Assembly (NCBI GenBank): GCA_028287205.1
Contig: JAQBQC010000126.1
Location: forward strand, 1-5,338
Reading direction: 5' to 3'
Length of the DNA stretch: 5,338 bases
Source of the DNA: Gemmatimonadota bacterium
GTDB taxonomy: Bacteria > Gemmatimonadota > Gemmatimonadetes > Gemmatimonadales > Gemmatimonadaceae
Part shown: positions 1-5,338 of the stretch, one piece after another
Layout: every line of letters starts with the position of its first letter
How positions within the stretch are numbered: the first letter of the stretch is position 1
Position numbers and translations under genes: made by a program
The notes under the pieces: generated by a model
Told to the model about the DNA's origin: nothing
The model's database searches: none
Seen by the model: the letters and a program-made list of their open reading frames with translations, nothing else

Positions 1-945
1 ACCGTGTTCGCGGGGTGGTTCACGCTGAACGGGAACGGCGAGATGACCGGCACCACGTGGATCGACGAGTCCGGGATGCTCGAGGGTCCGGTGCTCATCA
101 CGAACACCTTCAGCGTGGGCACGGTGCGCGATGCGACGCTCGAATGGTCGATCACGCACGGCCGCAACTTCGACTACGAGCTTCCCGTGGTGGGAGAGAC
201 GCTCGACAACTCGCTGAATGACGTCGCCGGATTTCACGTGACGAAGGAGCATGTCTTCGCCGCGCTCGATGGCGCGCGCGGCGGCCCAGTTCCCGAGGGG
301 AATGTCGGTGGCGGCACCGGGATGATCTGCGGCGAGTTCAAGGGAGGCACCGGAAGCTCGTCGCGGAAGCTCCCCGCCGCGAATGGCGGCTACACGGTGG
401 GAGTGCTCGTGCAATGCAACTACGGCATGCGACGGCTGCTGCACATCGCCGGAACGCCGGTGGGCCAGGAGATTCCCGATCTCCTTCCGTGCTACGACAC
501 CCGCGACTCGCTCCCCAGCGGGCAGCGCTGGGGACGCTGCGCCAATCCGCACGGCGCGACCAAGGATCAGGGATCGATCATCATCGTCGTCGCCACCGAT
601 GCGCCGTTGCTGCCGCATCAGCTCAAGCGGATCGCCAAGCGCGCATCGCTCGGCATCGCCCGCAACGGCGGCATCGGCGCGAACAGCTCGGGCGACATCT
701 TCATTGCCTTCTCGACCGCGAACGCCACCTTCCGCCCGGACTCGGTGTCGCAAGTCTCGATGCTGTCGAACGACTTGATCTCACCGCTCTTCGAGGCGAC
801 CGCACAGGCGGTGGAAGAGGCGATCGTGAACGCGCTCGTCGCCGCGCGAACGATGGATGGTGCGGACAACCTGCACGTGACGGCACTCCCGCACGACCGC
901 TTGCGAGCGGTGCTCGCGAAGTACAATCGCCTGGCGAAGCCCTAG
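1..945 (+). CDS. P1/DmpA-family self-cleaving aminopeptidase (S58), 5' partial
   Basis: The frame is open from the first base, so the start and roughly 60 N-terminal residues lie outside the window; it ends at TAG 943-945. Numbering from the GTG at position 4, which is probably internal, 313 residues are visible. Family hallmarks run in order: AGWFTLNGNGEMTGT (3-17), ITNTFSVGTVRDA (32-44), GGGTGM (102-107), FKGGTGSSSR (112-121), YTVGVLVQCNYG (130-141) and TDAPLLPHQLKRIA (198-211). DmpA/BapA enzymes are made as one chain that cuts itself into alpha and beta subunits, exposing an N-terminal serine nucleophile. Here the predicted cut is Gly190-Ser191, in QGSIIIVVATD, leaving a beta chain of 123 residues, close to DmpA. 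Ser229 and Asp231 sit where BapA has Ser288 and Glu290 by spacing; the Asp is a conservative change. Substrates are likely N-terminal amino acids of short peptides, possibly D- or beta-residues; specificity cannot be read from the sequence. No upstream neighbour is visible. Confidence 0.93.
   Translation, partial: TVFAGWFTLNGNGEMTGTTWIDESGMLEGPVLITNTFSVGTVRDATLEWSITHGRNFDYELPVVGETLDNSLNDVAGFHVTKEHVFAALDGARGGPVPEGNVGGGTGMICGEFKGGTGSSSRKLPAANGGYTVGVLVQCNYGMRRLLHIAGTPVGQEIPDLLPCYDTRDSLPSGQRWGRCANPHGATKDQGSIIIVVATDAPLLPHQLKRIAKRASLGIARNGGIGANSSGDIFIAFSTANATFRPDSVSQVSMLSNDLISPLFEATAQAVEEAIVNALVAARTMDGADNLHVTALPHDRLRAVLAKYNRLAKP
574..576 (+). other. Predicted autocleavage site and catalytic Ser of the P1 peptidase
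   Basis: The TCG codon encodes Ser191 (numbered from position 4) and follows the GGA glycine codon at 571-573. In the DmpA family, peptide-bond cleavage before this serine frees its amino group and creates the active N-terminal nucleophile. The following residues IIIVVATDAPLLPHQ match the known start of the DmpA beta chain as I remember it. The earlier serine cluster GTGSSSR (355-366) is conserved but is not the cleavage site. Confidence 0.8.
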
Positions 946-958
946 TGGATCCGCTCCG

Positions 959-1513
959 CTAGCGCACGTCGGCGCGATCGCCGAGGTATTCGACCAGAAG
1001 GTCGCGCACACCCTCGAGTCTCTCGGGCCACTGAATGGCGCGCTTGGGCAGGTAGAACGCCGACTTTCGCGTGTCGAAGAGCAGGAACTCGTTCGTCTCG
1101 CGCACGACGATGAGCTGCGCCCAGTTCAGCTCCACGTGGAAACTCTCGCCGTCGATGCGGAGTCCCGCGAAATCGAGCGTGTAGCTGCGCTCCTGATGCG
1201 TGCTCGGATCGTCGTCGAGCTGGCGCTTCACCGCGCGCTTCATCGCGAGTGGACGCGTAGCCGCATAGATCCCGATCGCGAGGAGCGGCACTCCGAACAC
1301 CCACAGATACGCAATCGGCACATGATGCGTCTCGCGCCACCGCCGCGCGACGATCGCGATTCCGATCAGCGCGAAGATGGACAGCGACACGAGCCGAAGC
1401 TCGCGCCAGATGCGCCGCTCCTGACGCGCGTGCTCGCGCCGCAGCGTTCGAAGCGCGCGATAGTGCTCGTCCGACTGTACGCGCCAGCGCAGGATCGAAG
1501 ATGGACGCGACAC
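959..1513 (-). CDS. Small two-helix membrane protein with YcxB-like C-terminal domain
   Basis: This gene gives 184 residues from the GTG at 1513-1511 to TAG at 961-959. The same frame stays open further upstream, but that part is antisense-like Arg/Ser-rich filler inside the MCP gene. The GTG lies 4 nt after the MCP stop, with a GAGG Shine-Dalgarno-like stretch 9 nt before it, so it is the likeliest start. Residues 1-40 are a basic, amphipathic cytoplasmic segment. Two hydrophobic helices follow, about 41-57 and 66-86, then a soluble domain at about 105-160. Its pattern (YTLDFAGLRIDGES, ELNWAQLIVVRETNEFLLF, SAFYLPKRAI) resembles the YcxB-like domain, in which a buried Trp and a PKR motif recur. 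The biochemical role of YcxB-like proteins is unknown to me; they are predicted membrane proteins with a cytoplasmic beta-rich tail. Co-translation with the MCP suggests a shared membrane context, which is inference. The family call is fairly sure and the function is unassigned. Confidence 0.82.
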   Translation of the reverse strand: MSRPSSILRWRVQSDEHYRALRTLRREHARQERRIWRELRLVSLSIFALIGIAIVARRWRETHHVPIAYLWVFGVPLLAIGIYAATRPLAMKRAVKRQLDDDPSTHQERSYTLDFAGLRIDGESFHVELNWAQLIVVRETNEFLLFDTRKSAFYLPKRAIQWPERLEGVRDLLVEYLGDRADVR

Positions 1514-1531
1514 GCGCTCAGCCCTCGCCCA
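1505..1531 (-). promoter_or_regulatory. Translational coupling junction between MCP and YcxB-like gene
   Basis: On the minus strand the end of the MCP reads GGCGAGGGC-TGA, then GCGC, then GTG TCG. The MCP stop (1520-1518) and the next start (1513-1511) are separated by 4 nt, and the GAGG that would serve as ribosome binding site lies inside the last codons of the MCP. This is the usual geometry for terminating ribosomes restarting on the next gene. There is no room for a promoter of its own here. Confidence 0.6.
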
Positions 1532-2903
1532 CGCGAAACGCGGACACGCGCGCCTGGAGCGCTTGCGACGCGCCGGCCAGCGCCGCGGACGCCGCCGCGA
1601 TCTCCTGCGCACCGGCGCTCTGCTGCTGCGACCCCGCCGCCACCTGCTGCATGGCCGAGGCGAACGACTCGGTGCCCCGCGCCAGCTCGGCGAGCCGCGC
1701 ATTGTTGCCCGCGAGCAGCGTTCCGGACTCCGCGGCGGCGTCGCCGATCGTGCGCAACCACACGATGCTATCCTCGAGTGCCCGCTCGATGCCAGAGAAG
1801 CTGCCGTGCGCCTCGCGCTGCGCGTGCTGCACGATGCCGAGCGTGGTCACGGTCTCGCGGCTGCTTTCGCGCGCCTGCTCCACACTCTCCAGCACGAGCG
1901 CCACCGCCGTCTCCGTGCGCTCCGCCGCCTGCGAGGCGGTGATCGCGAGCGCGCGCAGCTCCGACGCGACGACGCCGAATCCCTGTCCGTGCTCGCCCGC
2001 GCGAGCCGCTTCCATCGAGGCGTTGAGCGAGAGCAGCTTCGCGCGCCGGGCGATGCGCCGCACGAGCGTGACGAAGGATCCGATCTCGTGCGCGGCATGA
2101 CTCACCGCCTCCGCCGATGTCGCGCTCGACTCGGCCACCGCGGCCAGCGCCGTGACTGCGCTGCTGCTGTCGTCCAGCCGTGCGCGGCTGTTGCGCGCCA
2201 GCTCCGCCAGCGAGTCGTTGCGCGCAACGCCATCGCGCGCGCCGGCATCGAGCCGCGCGGACACGCGCAGAAGCTGGTCCGAATCCGCAGCGGTGAGCGT
2301 GATCGCCGATGACATCCGCGATGCCTCCTGGCTGAGCTCACCCGCCGTGCGCGCGAATTCCGAGGCCGTGGCCGACATCTGCTCCGTGCCGGCGGTGATC
2401 TGCGCGGACATCGTTGCCGTCTCATCGGAGGCGGCGCGCATCGCGTGCACGAGGCGGCGCAGGGCGCCGATCATCTCGTCGAGCGCGCGGTGCAGCCGAT
2501 GCACCTGCTCGCCGTCTCCCGACGCATCGAACGCGACGGTGAGATCGCCGGCGGCCGCGCGCTCCGCGGTGTGCGCCAGCTGGGTGACGGGATCCGCGGC
2601 GCGCCGCGCGATCGTCGTCGCGGCGACGAGGATGGAGAGCACGACGATCGCCGCGAGCCCGGTGGCGGCGCCGAGGATGTCGCGGTGCGCCGATGCGTGG
2701 AGCGCCGGCAGGGCGGCGAGCGCCGTGTCCGTCCAGCGCCACACCGCCCACGCCACGAGCGCGATCGCGACGAGCGGAAGCACGCTCGCGGCGAGCGCGG
2801 CGCGCCACGGCGTGTCGTGCAGCGTCGTCTCCTTCGGCTTGTCCGGCATGTGGGGAACGCTAGATTTCATCACTGCCCCGCCGCTCCCGTGGGGAGCCGG
2901 CAT
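1518..2903 (-). CDS. Methyl-accepting chemotaxis protein, minimal sensor region, HAMP and signalling hairpin
   Basis: This is a 461-residue transducer if started at ATG 2903. Two other in-frame ATGs lie at 2870 (GGGG 5 nt upstream, better ribosome site) and 2849; all precede the first helix, so the domain content is unchanged. Membrane helices are at about 34-55 and 75-98, with only some 20 residues between them, so there is no periplasmic ligand-binding domain. A HAMP domain follows at about 99-151 (DPVTQLAHTAERAAAGDLTV). The rest is one long Ala/Ser/Glu-rich coiled-coil hairpin. Its tip at about 281-320 contains LLSLNAS and EAARAGEHGQGFGVVASELRALA, the site that docks CheA and CheW in known receptors. 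Where enteric receptors have FQTN, this one has RRAK. No C-terminal CheR-tethering pentapeptide is seen. It probably senses a membrane or cytoplasmic signal and modulates a CheA kinase. No other che genes are in view. It is first in an operon with the YcxB-like gene. Confidence 0.95.
   Translation of the reverse strand: MPAPHGSGGAVMKSSVPHMPDKPKETTLHDTPWRAALAASVLPLVAIALVAWAVWRWTDTALAALPALHASAHRDILGAATGLAAIVVLSILVAATTIARRAADPVTQLAHTAERAAAGDLTVAFDASGDGEQVHRLHRALDEMIGALRRLVHAMRAASDETATMSAQITAGTEQMSATASEFARTAGELSQEASRMSSAITLTAADSDQLLRVSARLDAGARDGVARNDSLAELARNSRARLDDSSSAVTALAAVAESSATSAEAVSHAAHEIGSFVTLVRRIARRAKLLSLNASMEAARAGEHGQGFGVVASELRALAITASQAAERTETAVALVLESVEQARESSRETVTTLGIVQHAQREAHGSFSGIERALEDSIVWLRTIGDAAAESGTLLAGNNARLAELARGTESFASAMQQVAAGSQQQSAGAQEIAAASAALAGASQALQARVSAFRVGEG
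2839..2866 (+). promoter_or_regulatory. Candidate sigma-70-type promoter for leuS
   Basis: TTGTCC (2839-2844) and TAGATT (2861-2866) are separated by 16 nt. Each box matches four of six bases of the TTGACA and TATAAT consensus. Transcription would begin near 2873, giving a leader of about 47 nt before the leuS GTG at 2920. The TAGATTTCAT stretch is the most AT-rich patch in the surroundings. The promoter lies within the 5' part of the divergent MCP gene, as expected because the gap between the genes is too short to hold one. Housekeeping promoters vary between phyla, so this is a moderate call. Confidence 0.4.
2880..2901 (+). promoter_or_regulatory. Strong hairpin in the leuS leader / MCP start region
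   Basis: Bases 2880-2888 pair with 2892-2901 around a GTG loop (2889-2891). This gives nine base pairs, seven or eight of them G:C, with a single bulged C at 2897. It lies 18 nt before the leuS start codon in the predicted leader. On the other strand it covers the first codons of the MCP (start 2903), or sits just before the ribosome site of the alternative MCP start at 2870. No U-run follows on either strand, so it does not look like an intrinsic terminator. A role in translational or leader control of leuS is possible but unproven. The leader is too short for a T-box. Confidence 0.45.
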
Positions 2904-2919
2904 CCAATTCCACTACACT

Positions 2920-5338
2920 GTGTCCATTTCGCATCCCGTCCCCGACGAGGGGGCAAGCTACGATCCGATCGCTATCGAGCTCAAATGGCAGCGCCGCTGG
3001 CAGGAGCGCCGCACCAACGAGCCCGATCTGAAGGCGGCGACGTCCCCGTTCTATCAGCTGATGATGTTTCCGTACCCGTCGGCCGAAGGGCTGCACGTCG
3101 GGAACGTCTTCGCGTTCACGGGCGCCGACATCCATGGACGATTTCAGCGGCTGCAGGGGAACAGCGTCTTCGAGCCCATGGGCTTCGACGCGTTCGGCAT
3201 CCACTCGGAGAACTACGCCCTGAAGGTCGGCGGGCACCCAATGCGGCTGATTCCTCAGAACATCGAGAACTTCCGCCGCCAGCTGCGCCGCGTAGGCCTC
3301 ATGGTCGACTGGAAGCACGAGCTGTCCACCACGGACCCCCGGTACTACAAGTGGACCCAGTGGATCTTCCTGCAGCTCTTCAAGCAGGGGCTCGCCTACA
3401 AGAAGAAGGCGGCGGTCAACTGGTGTCCGAACGATCGCACGGTGCTGGCCAACGAGCAGGTCGAGAACGGACTCTGCGAGCGTTGCGGCGCGCGCGTCGA
3501 GCAGCGGCTGCTCGAGCAGTGGTTCTTTCGCATCACGGACTACGCCGAGCGGCTGCTCCACAATCTCGAGTGGATCGACTGGTCCGAGTCGACGAAGAGC
3601 GCGCAGCGCAACTGGATCGGCCGCTCCGAGGGCGCGGAGATCTCGTTCGCAATCGTGGGCTCCGATGCGTTGCCGGTGGTGGTATTCACGACACGCCCCG
3701 ACACGATCTTCGGCGCGACATACCTCGTGCTCGCGCCGGAGCATCCGCAGGTCGCAGCGCTGACGACCGCCGAGCAGCGGCCGGAGGTCGAAGCCTACCG
3801 CGAGCGCACCGCGAAGCAGGACGTGGTCTCGCGCAAGATGGGCGAGAGCGCAGAGAAGACGGGAGCGTTCACCGGCTCCTACGCGGCGAATCCGGCGACG
3901 GGCGAGCGCATCCCGATCTGGATCGCGGACTACGTGCTCATGGAGTACGGCACCGGCGCGATCATGGCCGTGCCGGGCCACGACGAGCGCGACTTCGCGT
4001 TCGCGCAGACGTACGAGCTGCCGATCATTCGCGTCGTCGCGCCGGACGACGCGACCGTGAACGAGCCGCTCGCCGAGGCGTACACTGGAGCGGGACGCCT
4101 CGTGAGCTCGGGGATGTTCGATGGTGTGCCGGCGACGGAGGCGAAGGCGCGCATCACGGAGTGGTTGGTGGGACTCGCGGCCGCCAAGCCCGTCGTGAAC
4201 TTCCGGCTGCACGACTGGACCATCTCGCGGCAGCGCTATTGGGGTCCACCGATCCCCATCATCTACTGCGACGACTGCGGCGCGCAGCCCGTGCCCGAAG
4301 ATCAGCTACCCGTGATCTTGCCGGAAATCGAGGACTTCCGCCCGGATGACACGGGGATCTCGCCGCTCGCGCGCCACGAGGAGTGGTATCGGGTGCCGTG
4401 CCCGAAGTGAGGAAAGCTCGCGCGCCGCGAGACGGACGTGTCGGACACCTTCCTCGACAGCGCGTGGTATTTCCTGCGCTATCCGAGCGCGGATCGAGAC
4501 GAAGTGCCGTTCGATCCGGAGATCACGCGCAGGTGGCTGCCGGTGCACTCGTACATCGGCGGCAACGAGCACGCGGTGCTGCACCTGCTGTACTCGCGCT
4601 TCATCACGATGGTGCTCCACGACATGGGGCATCTGAGCTTCGAGGAGCCGTACACGCGTTTTCGCGCGCACGGGCTGATCATCCGCGACGGCGCGAAGAT
4701 GTCGAAGACGAAGGGGAACGTCGTGAACCCCGACGACTACATCGAGCGCTGGGGCGCGGACACATTCCGCACCTATCTCATGTTCCTCGGCCCCTTCGAA
4801 GAGGGCGGCGACTTCCGCGACGCAGGCATCTCCGGTGTGCGGCGCTTCCTCGATCGGCTGTGGAAGACGGCGCACGACGCGCGCACCCTCGGCGCGCCGG
4901 ACATTGCGGTGATGCGCAAGCTGCATCAGACCATCCGCAAGGTTGGGGAGGACACGGCGCGGCTGAGCTACAACACCGCGATCGCGGCAATGATGGAATA
5001 CATGAACGTGCTGCGCGCGTCGGAGCGCGTGGCGCATCGTGCGGAAGTGGAGCCACTCGTGCAGCTGGTCGCGCCGTTTGCGCCGCACATCGCCGAGGAG
5101 CTGTGGGAGCACTTCGGCCACGAGGGTGGTGTGTTCGAGTCGCGCTGGCCGGAGTACGATCGCGGGCTCGCGACCGTGGACGAGATCGAGCTCGTGGTGC
5201 AGGTGAACGGCAAGGTGCGCGGAAAGATCCACGCGCCGCGCGACATCCCGGAGGGAGCCGCGATGGCGCTCGCTCAGGCCGATGCAGGGATCGCGCGCTT
5301 TCTCACGGGCGAGCCGAAGAAGATCATCTTCGTGCCGG
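2920..5338 (+). CDS. leuS: Leucyl-tRNA synthetase with in-frame TGA at codon 497; 3' end cut by window
   Basis: This class Ia enzyme attaches leucine to tRNA-Leu in the cytoplasm. GTG 2920 is the only sensible start, giving SISHPVPDEGASYDPIAIELKWQ; the next ATG (3061) is already in the catalytic core. No clear ribosome site precedes it. Landmarks: PYPSAEGLHVGN (51-62, HIGH motif ending in Asn); first zinc module NWCPND...CERC (Cys169, 186, 189); editing domain CP1 with TTRPDTIFG (257-265) and GHDERD (353-358, the second Asp matching the amino-group-binding Asp of the E. coli editing site); WTISRQRYWG; second zinc ribbon CDDC (450-453) and CPK (494-496). Codon 497 is TGA where Thermus-type enzymes have Cys (CPKCGG). 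The frame then continues with ARRETDVSDTF, IGGNEHAVLHLLY, KMSKT (593-597), the anticodon-binding domain and the VQVNGKVRG C-terminal domain. The window ends about ten codons short of the usual C-terminus. Read as an ordinary stop, TGA would give a 496-residue product lacking KMSKS and tRNA binding. Confidence 0.93.
4267..4410 (+). other. LeuRS second zinc ribbon, CxxC...CPx(TGA)
   Basis: Cysteine codons at 4267 (Cys450), 4276 (Cys453) and 4399 (Cys494), plus TGA at 4408 (codon 497), have the spacing CxxC-N40-Cxx(TGA). From memory, Thermus LeuRS carries a four-cysteine ribbon at this place (HCEACG...CPKCGG), whereas E. coli LeuRS has no cysteines there, so the ribbon is dispensable in some lineages. 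Every cysteine in the readable protein (six) belongs to a zinc motif, and no Cys codon occurs after the TGA. Confidence 0.75.
4408..4410 (+). other. In-frame UGA within leuS at a conserved Cys position (possible Sec, nonsense or error)
   Basis: The TGA sits between CPK and GKLARRETD in an otherwise uninterrupted frame. It differs by one base from TGC or TGT. Nothing before or after it is shifted, so an indel artefact is excluded; only a substitution or a genuine recoded codon fits. I cannot tell these apart from one sequence. Confidence 0.85.
4417..4431 (+). other. Perfect GC hairpin six bases after the leuS TGA
   Basis: CTCGCG (4417-4422) pairs fully with CGCGAG (4426-4431) across a CGC loop. 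In mRNA this would fold directly in front of a ribosome paused at the UGA. Its loop lies only 12 nt from the UGA, a little closer than I recall for bacterial SECIS elements. Such stems arise by chance fairly often in GC-rich coding DNA. Confidence 0.35.
4434..4452 (+). other. Weak bacterial-SECIS-like stem-loop downstream of the leuS TGA
   Basis: GTGT (4438-4441) pairs with ACAC (4445-4448) around the loop CGG. Below a C-C mismatch, three more pairs form (G4434-C4452, G4435-U4451, A4436-U4450). The apical loop begins 31 nt after the UGA and has G as its second base. From memory, these meet the loose consensus for bacterial SECIS elements: loop 16-37 nt downstream, with a G in its first two positions. 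The stem is short and interrupted, so this is only a candidate. Confidence 0.2.

Noticed and set aside
943..961. Shared palindromic terminator between the convergent peptidase and YcxB-like genes
   Set aside because: The TAGTGGATCC...CTAG stretch is only an imperfect palindrome around GGATCC with no loop and no T-run. It does not look like an intrinsic terminator.
959..1702. Longer 247-residue version of the YcxB-like protein starting at 1702
   Set aside because: The extra 63 residues overlap the MCP in another frame and are Arg/Ser/Pro-rich filler. GTG 1513 with its GAGG fits the gene junction better.
2152..2919. Upstream extension of the leuS reading frame to 2152
   Set aside because: The extra 256 residues are a low-complexity Ala/Ser/Arg antisense translation of the MCP gene. 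LeuRS homologues begin near YDPxxIExKW, which fits GTG 2920.
2860..4212. 450-codon open frame on the minus strand opposite leuS
   Set aside because: It lies wholly opposite a clear synthetase gene, is rich in Arg, Leu and Val with no recognisable domain, and has the composition typical of a GC-driven shadow frame.
2445..4349. 634-codon + strand frame spanning the MCP and leuS
   Set aside because: It crosses two real genes in the wrong frame, and its Arg/Gly/Ala-rich translation has no family resemblance.
4346..4636. Alternative + strand frame across the TGA region, suggesting a frameshift
   Set aside because: LeuRS similarity stays in the same frame immediately before (EWYRVPCPK) and after (ARRETD) the TGA, so there is no indel to explain.
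4306..5232. 308-codon minus-strand frame opposite the 3' half of leuS
   Set aside because: It is a shadow frame: the + strand encodes conserved LeuRS motifs throughout, and this translation is His/Arg-rich without family features.
1..5338. Genome-wide reassignment of UGA to Cys or Trp
   Set aside because: The MCP ends at TGA with a normal C-terminus, immediately followed by the next gene's start. TGG and TGC are used normally, and no other in-frame TGA occurs in any of the four genes.

Overview
This window is high-GC bacterial DNA (roughly two thirds G+C by eye, strong G/C preference at third codon positions). It holds four protein genes and almost no intergenic space. The wording of the leucyl-tRNA synthetase (HVGN signature, RRETDVSDTF, IGGNEHAVLHLLY) together with a DmpA-type peptidase suggests Gemmatimonadota or a neighbouring phylum. 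That placement is inference from memory of these families and has not been tested.

Layout. (1) 1-945, + strand: the 3' four fifths of a P1/DmpA-family (S58) self-cleaving aminopeptidase; its start lies before the window. (2) 959-1513, - strand: a small two-helix membrane protein with a YcxB-like C-terminal domain. It starts at a GTG only 4 nt after the stop of (3). (3) 1518-2903, - strand: a methyl-accepting chemotaxis protein (MCP) with two membrane helices, almost no external sensor domain, a HAMP domain and a full signalling hairpin. Genes 3 and 2 form a tight, probably translationally coupled operon that converges on gene 1 with a 13-nt gap. (4) 2920 to the window end, + strand: leuS, divergent from the MCP, with its start 17 nt from the upstream-most MCP start. 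The window stops about ten codons before the expected end of leuS.

The standout observation is in leuS. Codon 497 is an in-frame TGA. It replaces the last cysteine of a CxxC...CPxC zinc ribbon (CDDC at residues 450-453, CPK-TGA at 494-497). The frame continues without another stop or any indel for 309 further codons, which contain the KMSKS-like motif, the anticodon-binding domain and the C-terminal domain. LeuRS is normally essential, and everything past the TGA is well preserved. The TGA is therefore a Cys-to-Sec position, another read-through or split arrangement, a very recent nonsense mutation, or a single-base sequencing error. UGA appears to be a normal stop elsewhere in the window because it ends the MCP. 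Two short hairpins directly follow the TGA. One of them has the spacing and loop of a bacterial SECIS element, but both are weak evidence in DNA this GC-rich.

The leuS leader, overlapping the start of the MCP gene, contains a strong hairpin (2880-2901) and a plausible sigma-70-like promoter. The two divergent genes probably share this compact control region.
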